Source: Burkholderia aenigmatica (GTDB lineage: Bacteria; Pseudomonadota; Gammaproteobacteria; Burkholderiales; Burkholderiaceae). Taken from it: a DNA stretch of 64,000 nt. A model generated the notes under the pieces. It ran no database searches. It was given only the letters and a program-made list of their open reading frames with translations, and was not told the DNA's origin. The DNA lies in NCBI RefSeq assembly GCF_902499175.1, contig NZ_CABVQC010000040.1, positions 1 to 64,000 of the forward strand, read 5' to 3'. Each line of letters starts with the position of its first letter. The first letter of the stretch is position 1. Positions 7,640 to 22,414 of the stretch are shown piece after piece. Both the position numbers and the translations under genes were made by a program.

Positions 7640-9106
7640 TTATCGCGGCAGGCTCGAATGCCCCATCAGGTACGCATCGACCGACCGCGCACACTGGCGG
7701 CCTTCGCGGATCGCCCATACGACGAGCGACTGGCCACGGCGCATGTCGCCCGCCGCGAACACCTTGTCGACCGACGTGTAGTACGAACGATCGCCTTCGG
7801 TCGCAGCACGTGCGTTGCCGCGCGCGTCCTTCGCGACGCCGAACGCTTCGAGCACGGGTGCCGCCGGCTGCGTGAAGCCCATCGCGAGCAGCACGAGGTC
7901 GGCCTTCATCTCGAACTCGGAGCCCGGCACTTCCTGCATCTTGCCGTCCTTCCACTCGACGCGCACTGCGATCAGCTTCTCGACCTTGCCGTTCTTGCCT
8001 TCGAGGCGCTTCGTCGCGACCGCCCAGTCACGCTCGCAGCCTTCCTCGTGCGACGACGACGTGCGCAGCTTGATCGGCCAGTACGGCCACACGAGCGGCT
8101 TGTTCTCTTCTTCCGGCGGCTGCGGCAGCAGCTCGAACTGCGTGACCTGCTTCGCGCCGTGACGGTTCGACGTACCGACGCAGTCGGAACCCGTATCGCC
8201 GCCGCCGATCACGATCACGTGCTTGCCCTTCGCGAGCAGCTGGTCGACCAGCTTGTCGCCCGCGTTCACGCGGTTCTGCTGCGGCAGGAAGTCCATCGCG
8301 TAATGAACGCCCGCGAGTTCGCGGCCCGGCACCGGCAGGTCGCGCGGCGTTTCCGAACCGCCGGCGATCACGACCGCATCGAATTCTTCCTTCAGCGTCT
8401 CCGGCGAGATGGTTTCCTTCGCGAGGCTGCCGATCGACTCGGGCAGCGGATCCTTGCCGATGAACACGCTGGTGCGGAACGTCACGCCTTCCGCTTCCAT
8501 CTGGCGCATGCGGCGGTCGATCAGCCACTTCTCCAGCTTGAAGTCGGGAATCCCGTAACGCAGCAGGCCGCCGACGCGATCGTTCTTCTCGAACACCGTC
8601 ACGTCGTGGCCGGCACGCGCGAGCTGCTGCGCGGCGGCGAGGCCTGCGGGGCCCGAACCGACGACCGCGACCTTCTTGCCCGTCTTGTGCTCGGCCGGCA
8701 GCGGCTTCACCCAGCCTTCCGCCCAGGCCTTGTCGATGATCGCGTGCTCGATCGACTTGATGCCGACCGGATCGTCGTTGATCCCGAGCGTGCATGCCGA
8801 CTCGCACGGCGCCGGGCAGATGCGGCCCGTGAATTCCGGGAAGTTGTTGGTCGAGTGCAGGACTTCGATCGCCTGCTGCCAGTCCTGGCGGTAAACGAGA
8901 TCGTTGAAGTCCGGAATGATGTTGTTGACCGGGCAGCCGTTGTTGCAGAACGGGATGCCGCAATCCATGCAGCGCGCGCCCTGGACCTTCGCGTCCGCGT
9001 CGGTCAGTGCCGCGACGAATTCCTTGTAGTGCTTCACGCGCGTGAGCGGTGCTTCGTACGCCTCGTGGCGGCGTTCGAACTCCAGAAAACCGGTTGCCTT
9101 GCCCAT
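7640..9106 (-). CDS. gltD: Glutamate synthase (NADPH) small subunit
   Basis: 488 residues. With GltB it makes two glutamates from glutamine and 2-oxoglutarate; GltD takes electrons from NADPH through FAD and iron-sulfur clusters. Seen: N-terminal cluster cysteines C46, C49, C54, C58 ([14 protein letters not shown]), a second group C97, C101, C105 ([10 protein letters not shown]), the FAD motif [12 protein letters not shown] (about 148-159) and the NADPH motif [13 protein letters not shown] (about 300). The C-terminal FAADG-like segment [18 protein letters not shown] is intact. ATG 9106; 85 nt downstream of gltB and co-transcribed. Confidence 0.96.
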   Translation of the reverse strand: MGKATGFLEFERRHEAYEAPLTRVKHYKEFVAALTDADAKVQGARCMDCGIPFCNNGCPVNNIIPDFNDLVYRQDWQQAIEVLHSTNNFPEFTGRICPAPCESACTLGINDDPVGIKSIEHAIIDKAWAEGWVKPLPAEHKTGKKVAVVGSGPAGLAAAQQLARAGHDVTVFEKNDRVGGLLRYGIPDFKLEKWLIDRRMRQMEAEGVTFRTSVFIGKDPLPESIGSLAKETISPETLKEEFDAVVIAGGSETPRDLPVPGRELAGVHYAMDFLPQQNRVNAGDKLVDQLLAKGKHVIVIGGGDTGSDCVGTSNRHGAKQVTQFELLPQPPEEENKPLVWPYWPIKLRTSSSHEEGCERDWAVATKRLEGKNGKVEKLIAVRVEWKDGKMQEVPGSEFEMKADLVLLAMGFTQPAAPVLEAFGVAKDARGNARAATEGDRSYYTSVDKVFAAGDMRRGQSLVVWAIREGRQCARSVDAYLMGHSSLPR

Positions 9107-9191
9107 AAGGTGCTCTTCTGTTCGGTGTATCGGGTGGGGGAGCCGCGCGCGGCAATCATGCGCGCGCGGCCTTCGCTATGTCGTTCGTCGC

Positions 9192-13895
<4,704 letters not shown>

Positions 13896-14025
13896 GGGGA
13901 CACCGTCGTAAAGGGGGCCTGGAGGCCGTTGAACCATTTTCTTGTTGCCATCGTTCCCGCTCCCGACGGGAGACGGCGCGGCCGACAGTGGATGGGCAAG
14001 CTTCGCCCGGGCCACCGGAATTCGG

Positions 14026-14055
14026 AATATACGCGACGAATCAAAGGAATAGCAA
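14026..14055 (-). promoter_or_regulatory. Candidate sigma-70 promoter of gltBD
   Basis: Minus strand TTGCTA (14050-14055), 18-nt spacer, TATATT (14026-14031), giving a leader of about 125 nt before gltB. A site resembling the NtrC consensus (TGCACTAAAATGATACG, 13 of 17 positions to TGCACCAAAATGGTGCA) lies about 100 nt upstream at 14120-14136. Both are visual predictions. Confidence 0.45.
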
Positions 14056-14135
14056 CAAAAACCGTTTGATAGAACCCCATTTAAATGGATGCCTCGATCT
14101 GGTGCCATTTTATTGGGGCCGTATCATTTTAGTGC

Positions 14136-14163
14136 AAAAAGAAGCGGCGCCCGCAGCGCCGCC
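14136..14163 (-). terminator. Rho-independent terminator after the RAYT gene
   Basis: Perfect 7-bp stem GCGGCGC / GCGCCGC with a 5-nt loop, then TTCTTTTT on the minus strand. It lies 22 nt downstream of the RAYT stop and should insulate that gene from gltB, which lies further downstream in the same direction. Confidence 0.8.
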
Positions 14164-14184
14164 TCCTGAACCGTCGTTCCCGGA

Positions 14185-14898
14185 TTACTGCTGGATCGGC
14201 GGCGTGTTTTCACGCACCTTTCTGGGGCGTCCGCGCGGCAGCGGCGACACGCGCCGGTTCGCGGTACGCGCCGCCCACTCGCGATAATTCTCGCCGCCGA
14301 GCACCCAGCCCTTCAACGTCGCCTGCTGCAACTGGTCGGCCTGCCGCTCGTCGAGCGGCTGCTCGCACAGCTCCTTGTACGCGCGCTGGCGGTCGAACGG
14401 CGTATTGCCGAGCGCCCAGTAGAGCGGATGGTCGGTGATCAGGCTGTCGACGGTGAGCCCGACGTGATGCCGGTAGCTCGACCAGCGATAAGCCTCGGGC
14501 GTCGCGACGAGCTGCGCGCGCACCGGGCTCATCTCGACCACGCGGCTCGCGAGCAGGAAATAGCGCTCGCCTTCGATGACCGTCGCGCGGTAACGGCCTT
14601 CCCACAGGGTGCCGCGCCGCGAATAGCGCCGGTTGAAATGCGCGACGTAGCGCCGGCCGACAGCCTGCATCGCTTTCGGCAGGCTCGCCTCGTCGCTCGG
14701 CGTCACGAGCAGTTGCACCTGGCGCGGCAGCAGCACGTAGGCGTGCACCGACAGGTGATGATCGCGCGCGGCGGCCTTCAGGCAATCGATGAAGAGTTCG
14801 TAGTCCTGGTCGTCGACGAACGCGGGTTGCTGATCCAGGCCGCGCAGTATCACGTGCTGCGGCTGGTCGGGAACGTAGAGTCGTGCTAACCGTGCCAT
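14185..14898 (-). CDS. REP-associated tyrosine transposase (RAYT)-like protein with degenerate HUH motif and AT-hook tail
   Basis: 237 residues of the Y1/IS200-like transposase fold (TnpA_REP). Seen: QHVILRG (14-20), the beta-strand region YVLLPRQVQLLV (54-65), the tyrosine helix GRRYVAHFNRR (81-91, Tyr84), and GTLWEGRY. In active members the second segment reads PNHVHLL and its two histidines form the HUH metal site. Here they are Q60 and Q62, so nicking activity is doubtful. The tail has PRGRPRK (221-227), an AT-hook-like motif. No flanking terminal repeats or target duplications were seen. Likely a domesticated DNA-binding protein; its role is unknown. It lies upstream of gltB in the same direction. 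Confidence 0.85.
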   Translation of the reverse strand: MARLARLYVPDQPQHVILRGLDQQPAFVDDQDYELFIDCLKAAARDHHLSVHAYVLLPRQVQLLVTPSDEASLPKAMQAVGRRYVAHFNRRYSRRGTLWEGRYRATVIEGERYFLLASRVVEMSPVRAQLVATPEAYRWSSYRHHVGLTVDSLITDHPLYWALGNTPFDRQRAYKELCEQPLDERQADQLQQATLKGWVLGGENYREWAARTANRRVSPLPRGRPRKVRENTPPIQQ

Positions 14899-14989
14899 GC
14901 TGAATGTCCGTTTGAACGCGTTAGGAAATACCCGGGGGTCCGATAGTGCGCACCTGCGTAGAATGCCTGTCCCGACAGGGCGCGGAAGC

Positions 14990-15001
14990 GTACGGTCGTA
15001 C
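14990..15001. repeat. Short perfect inverted repeat upstream of the RAYT gene
   Basis: GTACG-GT-CGTAC at 14990-15001. A second short inverted repeat, CCTGTC-CC-GACAGG, lies at 14965-14978. They sit in the 193-nt divergent region between the RAYT gene and ompW, and could be protein-binding sites or RAYT-related palindromes. Too short to classify. Confidence 0.35.
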
Positions 15002-15033
15002 TAATCCTAGGGTGAAAACTCTAACTTACGAGC

Positions 15034-15063
15034 TTGTTTGGTTTTAAACGCAGTCGTCATAAT
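15034..15063 (+). promoter_or_regulatory. Candidate sigma-70 promoter of ompW
   Basis: TTGTTT (15034-15039), 18-nt spacer, CATAAT (15058-15063), about 30 nt before the ompW start. The surrounding sequence is AT-richer than the window average. Visual prediction. Confidence 0.5.
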
Positions 15064-15091
15064 GAGCACGCCTTAGATCGGAGGAGACACA

Positions 15092-15823
15092 ATGAAACGA
15101 AAACTGGCCATTACGGGGGCTGCAGCGCTCGCATTCACGTTCGCGGGCGGTACGGCACATGCACAATCCGCAGGTGATTTCTACGTCAGCACCGGCTGGC
15201 TGCACCTCGCGCCGCAGGACAGCAGCGACCCGCTGTTCGTCTACGGCGTAGGCGGCACGCCCGTCAACCAATCGGTTCCCAACACGGGCGCCGGCATCAG
15301 CGACGCCGACACGCTCGCACTGGCGACCGGTTACTTCGTGACCGACCACATCGCCACCGAGTTCATCGCCGGCATTCCGCCGAAGTTCGACATCACCGGC
15401 AAGGGCCAGTTCGCGAATTTTGGTACGCTTGGCCGCGCGTACCAGTGGAGCCCCGCGCTCCTCCTCAAGTACTACTTCAACGACGCCAACGCGAAGTTCC
15501 GTCCGTATGTCGGCGTCGGCGCAACGTATATCTGGTTCACCGGCGCGAAGATCACGAACAGTGCGTTCGAAAACGGCGTGCTCGGCGGCCCGACCACCGC
15601 CCAGACCAGCAACCAGTGGGCGCCCGTGTTCAACGCCGGCTTCACGTACAACTTCACGAAACACTGGTTCGCCGGCTTCTCGATGTCGTACATCCCGGTC
15701 AGCGTGACCGCGACCTTCACGACGGCCCGCCGGACACCGGTCGGCACGCTGACGGAAACGTCGAAAGCGAAGATCTCGCTCAACCCGATCGTGACGTACC
15801 TGAACGTCGGTTACCGCTTCTAA
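15092..15823 (+). CDS. ompW: OmpW family outer membrane protein
   Basis: 243 residues. Residues 1-24 are a Sec signal peptide (MKRKLAITGAAALAF..., cleavage after AHA). The rest is an eight-stranded beta-barrel pattern, with the final strand ending YLNVGYRF and the terminal Phe recognised by the Bam machinery. OmpW proteins form small hydrophobic channels; relatives respond to oxygen, iron or osmotic state. Seen: LATGYFVTDHIATEFIAG, KYYFNDANAKFRPYVGVG, and NFTKHWFAGFSMSYIP, all typical. GGAGGA ribosome-binding site lies 8-12 nt before ATG 15092. Monocistronic. Confidence 0.93.
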   Translation: MKRKLAITGAAALAFTFAGGTAHAQSAGDFYVSTGWLHLAPQDSSDPLFVYGVGGTPVNQSVPNTGAGISDADTLALATGYFVTDHIATEFIAGIPPKFDITGKGQFANFGTLGRAYQWSPALLLKYYFNDANAKFRPYVGVGATYIWFTGAKITNSAFENGVLGGPTTAQTSNQWAPVFNAGFTYNFTKHWFAGFSMSYIPVSVTATFTTARRTPVGTLTETSKAKISLNPIVTYLNVGYRF

Positions 15824-15905
15824 GCGTAGTCGAATATTTGGGGAATGGTTAATCCTGCTGCAATTTGTAGCGGATTTTTCCTGGCGTAACGTCTCCACGA
15901 TGCAA

Positions 15906-15942
15906 AACGCCCCGGCGGGAATCCCGCCGGGGCGTCGTTTTT
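15906..15942. terminator. Bidirectional terminator between ompW and ugpQ
   Basis: Perfect stem CGCCCCGGCGGG-AAT-CCCGCCGGGGCG with CGTTTTTT on the plus side and GTTTTGC on the minus side. It lies about 80 nt after ompW and about 50 nt after the convergent ugpQ stop, and can serve both. Confidence 0.85.
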
Positions 15943-15992
15943 TCGCGTCAGGCACGTTCTTGCAAGGGCTGGGCCGGGCGCTGAAGCGGCTG

Positions 15993-16763
15993 CTAGACGA
16001 TGTCGATGTCGTCCAGCGCATCGGGGGCAATCAGGTCGATGCGGTCCGTGCAGACCGCATCGACGCCCCAGCGCGCGAGTTCGCGCGCCCGTTCAAGGTC
16101 GTTCACCGTGTAAACCAGGATGCGCAGCCCGGCCGCCTTGATCGCGCGCACGAGCGGTTCGTCGAGCCGGCTGTGGTCTGCATGCAACGATCGGCAGTCG
16201 AGCGCACCGACGACCTGCGCATGCCAGTCGTCCGGCACGGCCTCGTAGAGCATCCCGCGCGGCAGCGCCGGCACGGTCGCGCGCGCCTGCTGCAGCGCAT
16301 CGAACGAGAACGACGACAACAGCGGTGGGACCGCGGCATCGCGCCAGTACGTGGCCGCGTCGGCCGCCACGCGCTGCCCGGTCTCGCGCTCGCGTCCCGG
16401 GCACGGCTTGATCTCGACATTGGCGGTCAGCCCGTGGGCAAGGCAGCGCGCCGCCGCGGCCTCGAGCGTCGGCATCCGCTCGCCCGCGAAGCGCGCGTCG
16501 AGCCACCCGCCCGCGTCGAGCGCGGCCAGCGCGTCATAACGCATGCCCGCCGCCGCGCCATGACCGTTCGACGTGCGGTCGACCGTGTCGTCGTGCAGCA
16601 GGAACGTCACGCCGTCGGCCGACAGCTTCGCGTCGAACTCGACCATCCGGTGGCCACGACGCGCGCCTTCGTCGAGCGCGGCGAGCGTGTTCTCCGGTGC
16701 GAGCGTGCCGCCGCCGCGATGGGCGACGACGCGCGGATACGGCCAGTCGGTACGGGTTGTCAT
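15993..16763 (-). CDS. ugpQ: Glycerophosphodiester phosphodiesterase UgpQ
   Basis: 256 residues of the GDPD TIM-barrel family. It splits glycerophosphodiesters to glycerol 3-phosphate plus an alcohol in the cytoplasm. Catalytic motifs: AHRGGGTLAPENT (residues 14-26, with the His-Arg pair), VEFDAKLSADG with metal-binding Glu and Asp, LLHDDTVDRTSNG with the second His, and VEIKP further on. Start ATG 16763; the frame upstream overlaps ugpC and was rejected. Last gene of the ugp operon, 28 nt after ugpC, as in many Ugp systems. Confidence 0.93.
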   Translation of the reverse strand: MTTRTDWPYPRVVAHRGGGTLAPENTLAALDEGARRGHRMVEFDAKLSADGVTFLLHDDTVDRTSNGHGAAAGMRYDALAALDAGGWLDARFAGERMPTLEAAAARCLAHGLTANVEIKPCPGRERETGQRVAADAATYWRDAAVPPLLSSFSFDALQQARATVPALPRGMLYEAVPDDWHAQVVGALDCRSLHADHSRLDEPLVRAIKAAGLRILVYTVNDLERARELARWGVDAVCTDRIDLIAPDALDDIDIV

Positions 16764-16791
16764 CGTCGGTCTCTCGGCAGGTGCAGCAGGT

Positions 16792-17877
16792 TCAGGCGGC
16801 ACGCTTGCCGGTCTCGGGATCGAAGAAGTGCAGCCGGTGCGCCGGCAGCGCGGCCGCCAGCGCCGTGCCGCGCGCGGGGCGGTCTGCGTGCGGCAGGCGC
16901 ACCGCAACGTCGTGATTGCCCCAGCGGCCGTGCGCGAGATTGTCCGCGCCGAGCAGCTCGCACGAATCGACCGGCAGCGTCGCCTGCGCGACGCCCGGCT
17001 GCGGCGTCATGTGTTCGGGACGCACGCCGAGCACCCAGTCGCGCCCGGTGGCGATCGCCGTCCCGATGCCGGGCGCGCCGGCAACCGGCAGCGCGGGGCC
17101 GCCGCCTGCAACCGTAAATGTCGCGCCGTCGTCCGACAGCCGGCCGTGCATCAGGTTCATCGCGGGCGAGCCGATGAAGCCCGCGACGAACACCGTCGCC
17201 GGCTTCTCGTACACGTCGACCGGCGCGCCGATCTGCTCCGCATAGCCGCGGTTCATCACGATCACGCGCTGCGCGAGCGTCATCGCCTCGATCTGATCGT
17301 GCGTCACGTAGACGCTCGTCGTCGCAAGCCGCGCATGCAGCCGCTGGATCTCGAGCCGCATCTGCACGCGCAATTTCGCGTCGAGGTTCGACAACGGCTC
17401 GTCGAACAGGAACACCGACGGCTCGCGCACGATCGCACGCCCCATCGCGACGCGCTGCCGCTGGCCGCCCGACAGCTCGCGCGGCCGCCGCGCGAGCAGC
17501 GGCTCGAGTTCGAGGATCTTCGCGGCCGCGGCCACCCGCGAGTCGATCGTCGCGCGCTCGAGCCCGCGGATCTTCAGCCCGTAGCCCATGTTCTGCGCGA
17601 CCGTCATGTGCGGATACAGCGCATAGTTCTGGAACACCATCGCGATGTCGCGATCCTTCGGCTCCAGCGCGTTGACCACGCGCTCGCCGATCGCGATCTC
17701 GCCATCCGTCACCGTCTCGAGCCCCGCGATCATCCGCAGCAACGTCGACTTGCCGCAGCCCGACGGGCCGACCAGCACGATGAATTCGCCGTCCGCGATC
17801 TCCACGTCGATGCCGTGCAGCACGTGCTGCTTGCCGTCGTAGGATTTCCTGACGCCCTTCAAGCTCAACGCAGCCAT
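16792..17877 (-). CDS. ugpC: Glycerol-3-phosphate ABC transporter, ATP-binding protein UgpC
   Basis: 361 residues, CUT1/MalK-like ATPase. Walker [10 protein letters not shown] is at 37-45, the Q-loop at about 82, signature [14 protein letters not shown] at about 134-147, and Walker [12 protein letters not shown] at about 155-165, followed by the H-loop VTHDQIEA. The C-terminal part (about 240-361) is the regulatory OB-like TOBE domain. It energises UgpAE for uptake of glycerol 3-phosphate and glycerophosphodiesters at the inner membrane. ATG 17877; 32 nt after ugpE. Confidence 0.94.
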   Translation of the reverse strand: MAALSLKGVRKSYDGKQHVLHGIDVEIADGEFIVLVGPSGCGKSTLLRMIAGLETVTDGEIAIGERVVNALEPKDRDIAMVFQNYALYPHMTVAQNMGYGLKIRGLERATIDSRVAAAAKILELEPLLARRPRELSGGQRQRVAMGRAIVREPSVFLFDEPLSNLDAKLRVQMRLEIQRLHARLATTSVYVTHDQIEAMTLAQRVIVMNRGYAEQIGAPVDVYEKPATVFVAGFIGSPAMNLMHGRLSDDGATFTVAGGGPALPVAGAPGIGTAIATGRDWVLGVRPEHMTPQPGVAQATLPVDSCELLGADNLAHGRWGNHDVAVRLPHADRPARGTALAAALPAHRLHFFDPETGKRAA

Positions 17878-17909
17878 ACCTGGTCCTTCTCCCGGTTACC
17901 GTCCGTTGT

Positions 17910-18755
17910 TTATTTCTCGGAATCGACGAGGCCGCGCACGAACCAGCGCTGCATCGCCAATACGACGACGAGCGGCGGAATCATCCCCAGCAGCGTCGCC
18001 GCCATCACGTATTGCCATTCGGTCGCGGCGTCGCCGCTCGCGATCATCGTCTTGATACCCACCACCGCCGTCGACAGCGATGCCTCCGTCGTGATCAGGA
18101 TCGGCCACAGATACTGGTTCCAGCCGTAGATGAACGTGATCACGAACAGCGCCGCGATACTCGTCTTCGACAGTGGCAGCACGACGTCACAGAAGAACCG
18201 CAGCGGCCCCGCGCCGTCGATGCGCGCGGCATCCATCAGCTCGTCGGGCAGCGTCATGAAGAACTGGCGGAACAGGAACGTCGCGGTCGCCGACGCGATC
18301 AGCGGCAGCGTGAGCCCCGCATAGGTGTTCGTCAGGTGCAGCGTCGACACGACCTGCACGGTCGGGAAGATCCGCACCTCGACCGGCAGCATCAGCGTGA
18401 CGAAGATCAGCCAGAACGCCGTGTTGCGGAACGGGAAGCGGAAATAGACGATCGCGTACGCGGACAGGATCGACACCGCGATCTTGCCCACCGCGATGCC
18501 GAGCGCCATCGCGAAGCTGTTCACGAGCAGGCGGCCGAACGGCGCCGTCGTACCGCCGCTGCCGTGCCCCCAGATGTACGCGACGTTCTCGAACAGGTGC
18601 GTGCTCGGCACCAGCGACAGCGGCACCGTGAACACTTCCTGCGCGTTCATCGTCGCCGCGCAGAACGCGACGTAGACGGGAAACACGATCAGCACGACAC
18701 CCGCGATCAGCACCGCGTGGCAGAACAGGTCGAAGCCCTTGCGATTCTCGATCAT
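17910..18755 (-). CDS. ugpE: Glycerol-3-phosphate ABC transporter permease UgpE
   Basis: 281 residues, six predicted membrane helices. The EAA motif that docks to UgpC is at about residues 186-205 ([21 protein letters not shown]). It matches E. coli UgpE in length. ATG 18755 overlaps the ugpA stop by 4 nt, so the two permeases are probably made in equal amount. The longer upstream frame duplicates ugpA sequence out of frame and was discarded. Confidence 0.94.
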   Translation of the reverse strand: MIENRKGFDLFCHAVLIAGVVLIVFPVYVAFCAATMNAQEVFTVPLSLVPSTHLFENVAYIWGHGSGGTTAPFGRLLVNSFAMALGIAVGKIAVSILSAYAIVYFRFPFRNTAFWLIFVTLMLPVEVRIFPTVQVVSTLHLTNTYAGLTLPLIASATATFLFRQFFMTLPDELMDAARIDGAGPLRFFCDVVLPLSKTSIAALFVITFIYGWNQYLWPILITTEASLSTAVVGIKTMIASGDAATEWQYVMAATLLGMIPPLVVVLAMQRWFVRGLVDSEK

Positions 18756-19636
18756 GCGTATTGCACCCTGCGTTCGACGAAGCGGAACTGGATCACCGTG
18801 AGCCCGACGACGATGATCATCAGCACGACCGACTGCGCGCCCGAGCTGCCGATGTCGAGCCCCTGGAAGCCCTCCGCGAAGATCTTGTAGATCAGCGTCT
18901 TGGTGCTCTGCGCCGGGCCGCCGCCGGTGGCCGCGTCGATCACCGGGAAGGTGTCGAAGAAGGCGTACACGAGGTTCACGACCAGCAGGAAGAAACTGGT
19001 GGGCGACAGCAGCGGCAGCACGATGTTGAAGAAGCGCCGCACCGGCCCGGCGCCGTCGATCGCCGCCGCCTCGATCAGCGAGCGCGGAATCGCCTGCAGG
19101 CCTGCGTAGAAGAACAGGAAGTTGTAGCTCACCTGCTTCCACACCGACGCGAGCACGACCAGGAACATCGCCTGGCCGCCGTTCAGCGCGTGGTTCCACA
19201 CGATGCCGCTCTTCGCGAGCGCATAGGTGATCAGGCCGATGCTCGGATTGAACAGGAACGCCCACAGCACGGCGGCGATCGTCGGCGCGACCGCATACGG
19301 CCAGATCAGCAGCGTGCGGTACACGCGCGCACCGCGGATCACGCGGTCGGCGCACGCGGCGAGCAGCAGCGATACGACGAGCCCGCTCACCGTAACGAGC
19401 GAGCTGAACACGAGCGTCGTGCGGAACGAATCGAGATACAGCGGATCGGCAAACAGGTGCGTGAAGTTCGCGAGGCCGACGAATTCGCTCGACGTGCCGA
19501 ACGCGTCCTGCATCTGCGTCGACTGCCACAGCGCGACGCCGGCCGGCCACAGGAAGAACACGGCGGTGATCGCGAGCTGCGGTGCGATCAGCAGGTACGG
19601 CAACAGGCTCGTGCCGAAACGGGAACGGGATTGCAT
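18752..19636 (-). CDS. ugpA: Glycerol-3-phosphate ABC transporter permease UgpA
   Basis: 294 residues (E. coli UgpA is 295), six membrane helices starting at [21 protein letters not shown]. The EAA motif [19 protein letters not shown] is at about residues 198-216. It forms the inner-membrane channel with UgpE. ATG 19636 ([14 protein letters not shown]) gives the family N-terminus; further upstream codons read low-complexity residues. Lies 103 nt after ugpB. Confidence 0.94.
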   Translation of the reverse strand: MQSRSRFGTSLLPYLLIAPQLAITAVFFLWPAGVALWQSTQMQDAFGTSSEFVGLANFTHLFADPLYLDSFRTTLVFSSLVTVSGLVVSLLLAACADRVIRGARVYRTLLIWPYAVAPTIAAVLWAFLFNPSIGLITYALAKSGIVWNHALNGGQAMFLVVLASVWKQVSYNFLFFYAGLQAIPRSLIEAAAIDGAGPVRRFFNIVLPLLSPTSFFLLVVNLVYAFFDTFPVIDAATGGGPAQSTKTLIYKIFAEGFQGLDIGSSGAQSVVLMIIVVGLTVIQFRFVERRVQYA

Positions 19637-19739
19637 CGCGGAGATCCGGTCAGACGTAACGGAAAGGGGGGCGTGCCGCCAGCCGGCGCGTGCATCCGTA
19701 CAGGATGCGATGCGGCCGGCGACACGGTGCGATGCGGGC

Positions 19740-21074
19740 TCAGCCGCCCGACTTCTCGAAGCGGCGCAGCAGTTCGTCGCCGCGCGAAGCTGCGGAATCG
19801 AGCGCATCCTTCGGCGACTTCTTCTGCGCCCAGACCTGCTCGAATTCCTCGTCGACCACCGTGCGGATCTGCGGCATGTTGCCGAGGCGCAGCCCCTTCG
19901 TGTACGGCAGCGGCGGCTTGTTCAGCATCTGCTTGATCGCGGTTTCGGCGCTCGGGTTCTTCGCGTAGAAGCCCTGCTGGCGCGTCAGGTCGTACGCGGC
20001 CGTGGTGACCGGCAGGTAGCCCGTGTCCTGGTGCCACTTCGCGGCGACGGCCGGCGAGGCCAGGTACGCGAGGAATTTCGCGACGCCCTTGTAGGTCGCC
20101 GGATCCTTGCCGGCCAGCACCCACAGGCTCGCGCCGCCGATGATCGCGTTCTGCGGTGCGCCCTTCACGTTCGCGTCGTACGGCATCATGCCCGTGCCGT
20201 AGCTGAACTTCGCGAACTTCTGCACGTTCGCGAGCGCGCCCGACGTCGTCGTCATGATCCCGCAGTCGCCGCTGTAGAACTTCGCCGACGCTTCATCCTT
20301 GCGGCCCGCGTACGTGAACGTGCCGTCCTTCGCCATCTGCTGCAGGAACGTGACGTGCGCGATCTGCTGCGGCTTGTTGAATTCGAGCACCGCGTCGGTG
20401 CCGTCGAAGCCGTTGTTGCGGCTCGAGAACGGCAGCCCGTGCCACGCGCTGTAGTTCTCGAGCTGGACCCAGCCCTGCCAGCCGGTCGTGAAGCCGCACG
20501 CCATCCCCGACTTGCGCAGCTTCTCGGCATCGGCCTGCACGTCTGCCCACGTCTTCGGCGGCTGGTTCGGATCGAGCCCGGCCTTCTTGAACGCGTCCTT
20601 GTTGTAGTACAGCACCGGCGTCGAGCTGTTGAACGGCATCGACACGAGATGACCCGTCTTCGCGTCGCTGTAGTAGCTCGCGATGGTCGGCACGAACGCC
20701 TTTTCGTCGAGCGGCACGCCGGCCTGCTTGAACACGTCGTAGACGGGCACGACGGCCTTCTTCGCCTGCATCATCGTGGCCGTGCCGACTTCATAGACCT
20801 GGAGGATCGCCGGCGCGTTGCCGCTACGATAGGCGGCGATGCCGGCCGCGAGCGCCTGGTCGTAGGTGCCCTTGAAGACCGGCACGATCTTGTAGTCGCT
20901 CTGCGACGCGTTGAACTGGTCGGCGATCGCATTGACCCGCTCGCCGAGCGCGGCCTCCATCGCATGCCAGAACTGGATCTCCGTCGCGGCGAACGCCACG
21001 TGCTGCGCCCCGAACATCAGCGCGCCGCCGAGCGCGATCGAACGAACCATGGTCCCCGCAGGCTGCTTCTTCAT
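19740..21074 (-). CDS. ugpB: Glycerol-3-phosphate-binding periplasmic protein UgpB
   Basis: 444 residues. Residues 1-30 form a Sec signal peptide with cleavage likely after AFA ([16 protein letters not shown]). The mature part is a type I solute-binding fold of the MalE/UgpB cluster, with typical segments [36 protein letters not shown] and [16 protein letters not shown]. It captures glycerol 3-phosphate or glycerophosphocholine in the periplasm for UgpAEC. First gene of the operon; its start ATG 21074 has a GGAGAGAG purine-rich site. A Pho-box-like sequence lies upstream. Confidence 0.95.
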   Translation of the reverse strand: MKKQPAGTMVRSIALGGALMFGAQHVAFAATEIQFWHAMEAALGERVNAIADQFNASQSDYKIVPVFKGTYDQALAAGIAAYRSGNAPAILQVYEVGTATMMQAKKAVVPVYDVFKQAGVPLDEKAFVPTIASYYSDAKTGHLVSMPFNSSTPVLYYNKDAFKKAGLDPNQPPKTWADVQADAEKLRKSGMACGFTTGWQGWVQLENYSAWHGLPFSSRNNGFDGTDAVLEFNKPQQIAHVTFLQQMAKDGTFTYAGRKDEASAKFYSGDCGIMTTTSGALANVQKFAKFSYGTGMMPYDANVKGAPQNAIIGGASLWVLAGKDPATYKGVAKFLAYLASPAVAAKWHQDTGYLPVTTAAYDLTRQQGFYAKNPSAETAIKQMLNKPPLPYTKGLRLGNMPQIRTVVDEEFEQVWAQKKSPKDALDSAASRGDELLRRFEKSGG

Positions 21075-21146
21075 CGATCTCTCTCCTATGAAAACGTTAC
21101 CAACAGCGTGTGCAACATTCCCGTCGCCATTGAACCGGCGAAGTCT

Positions 21147-21164
21147 AGTGATCGTTTGTGACAG
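21147..21164 (-). promoter_or_regulatory. Candidate Pho-box-like PhoB site upstream of ugpB
   Basis: Minus strand CTGTCAC-AAA-CGATCAC, compared with the PhoB repeat CTGTCAT-N4-CTGTCAT. The first repeat fits well; the second matches five of seven, and the gap is one base short. It lies about 75 nt before ugpB and overlaps the end of dgt. ugp genes are PhoB targets in E. coli, which makes it worth noting, but the match is weak. Confidence 0.3.
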
Positions 21165-22373
21165 TCAGTTGTCGCTGATGACGAACAGGCGCTGGTACTC
21201 CTTCAGCGCGAAGCGGTCGGTCATGCCGGCGATGTAGTGCGCGACGAGACGCGGCTGCTGTGCGGCGTCGTCGGACTGGTATGGCGGCGGCAGCAAGCGC
21301 GGATCGTCGATGAACGCATCGAACAACCCGGTGACGACGCGTTGCGCCTTGCTCGCCATGCGCATCACCTTGTAGTGGCGATAGAGGTTCTTGAAGAGGA
21401 AGCGCTTGAGGGCGGCCGCCTGGGCGGCGACCGTCTCGCTGTGCGACACGAGCGGCGGCGCGGTGCGCACGTCGTCGAGCGACGCGGGCGCGACGCGCGC
21501 GAGGTTGCGCGTCGTCTCGTCGATCAGGTCGACGATCAGCGTGTTGATGATGCGGCGCACCGTCTCGTGCACGAGACGACGGCCTTCGAGGTGCGGGAAT
21601 TCGGCGAGCGCCGCCTCGTAGTGGCGCTGCCACAACTCGACTTCCGCGAGCTGTTCGATCGTGACCAGACCGGAACGCAGGCCGTCGTCGACGTCGTGGT
21701 TGTTGTAGGCGATCTCGTCCGCGATGTTGGCAAGCTGCGCTTCGAGCGACGGCTGGCGGCCCTGCAGGAAGCGCTCGCCAAGCGCGCCGAGCTTGCGCGC
21801 ATTCTCGCGCGAGCAGTGCTTCAGAATGCCTTCGCGCGTCTCGAAGCACAGGTTCAGCCCGTTGAACGCGCCGTAATGCTCCTCGAGCTCGTCGACGACC
21901 GCCAGGCTCTGCAGGTTGTGCTCGAAGCCGCCGTGCTCGCGCATGCAGGCATTCAGCGCGTCCTGCCCCGCATGGCCGAACGGCGTATGGCCGAGATCGT
22001 GCGCGAGCGAGATCGCCTCGACGAGATCCTCGTTCAGGCGCAGGTTGCGCGCGACCGAGCGTGCGATCTGCGCCACTTCGAGGCTGTGCGTGAGGCGTGT
22101 GCGGAACAGGTCGCCTTCGTGATTGACGAAGACTTGCGTCTTGTATTCGAGCCGGCGAAATGCGGTCGAATGAACAATGCGGTCGCGGTCGCGCTGGAAT
22201 TCGGTGCGCGCCGCCGGCGGTGTTTCCGGATGGCGACGGCCGCGCGACTGCGATGCGTGAGCGGCATACGGAGCGAGATGGGCTTCCAGCGCCGCCAGTG
22301 TCGGCGGCTCGGCCACCGGCGCAGTGGATGCGCTGCCGGCTTCGTGCAGTGTGCTGCTGGATGTCTCGCTCAC
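21165..22373 (-). CDS. dgt: Deoxyguanosinetriphosphate triphosphohydrolase-like protein
   Basis: 402 residues of the HD-domain dGTPase-like family, which removes triphosphate from deoxynucleotides. HD residues are clear: [17 protein letters not shown] holds the first His, and [16 protein letters not shown] the HD pair with following His. The substrate range of this shorter class (compared with E. coli Dgt) is not certain. It starts with GTG at 22373, chosen because GGAGGA lies just upstream and no in-frame ATG fits. 41 nt after aroB, so likely the last gene of the pil-aro transcript. Confidence 0.9.
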   Translation of the reverse strand: MSETSSSTLHEAGSASTAPVAEPPTLAALEAHLAPYAAHASQSRGRRHPETPPAARTEFQRDRDRIVHSTAFRRLEYKTQVFVNHEGDLFRTRLTHSLEVAQIARSVARNLRLNEDLVEAISLAHDLGHTPFGHAGQDALNACMREHGGFEHNLQSLAVVDELEEHYGAFNGLNLCFETREGILKHCSRENARKLGALGERFLQGRQPSLEAQLANIADEIAYNNHDVDDGLRSGLVTIEQLAEVELWQRHYEAALAEFPHLEGRRLVHETVRRIINTLIVDLIDETTRNLARVAPASLDDVRTAPPLVSHSETVAAQAAALKRFLFKNLYRHYKVMRMASKAQRVVTGLFDAFIDDPRLLPPPYQSDDAAQQPRLVAHYIAGMTDRFALKEYQRLFVISDN

Positions 22374-22414
22374 GTCTCCTCCATGTCAGGGGCGCCGGGG
22401 CATCCGGGCCGCCG

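Noticed and set aside
14080-14105. Possible sigma-54 promoter (TGGCAC...GGC) upstream of gltB
   Set aside because: The GG-to-GC spacing is two bases too long and no TTGC follows, so it does not fit the strict -24/-12 pattern.
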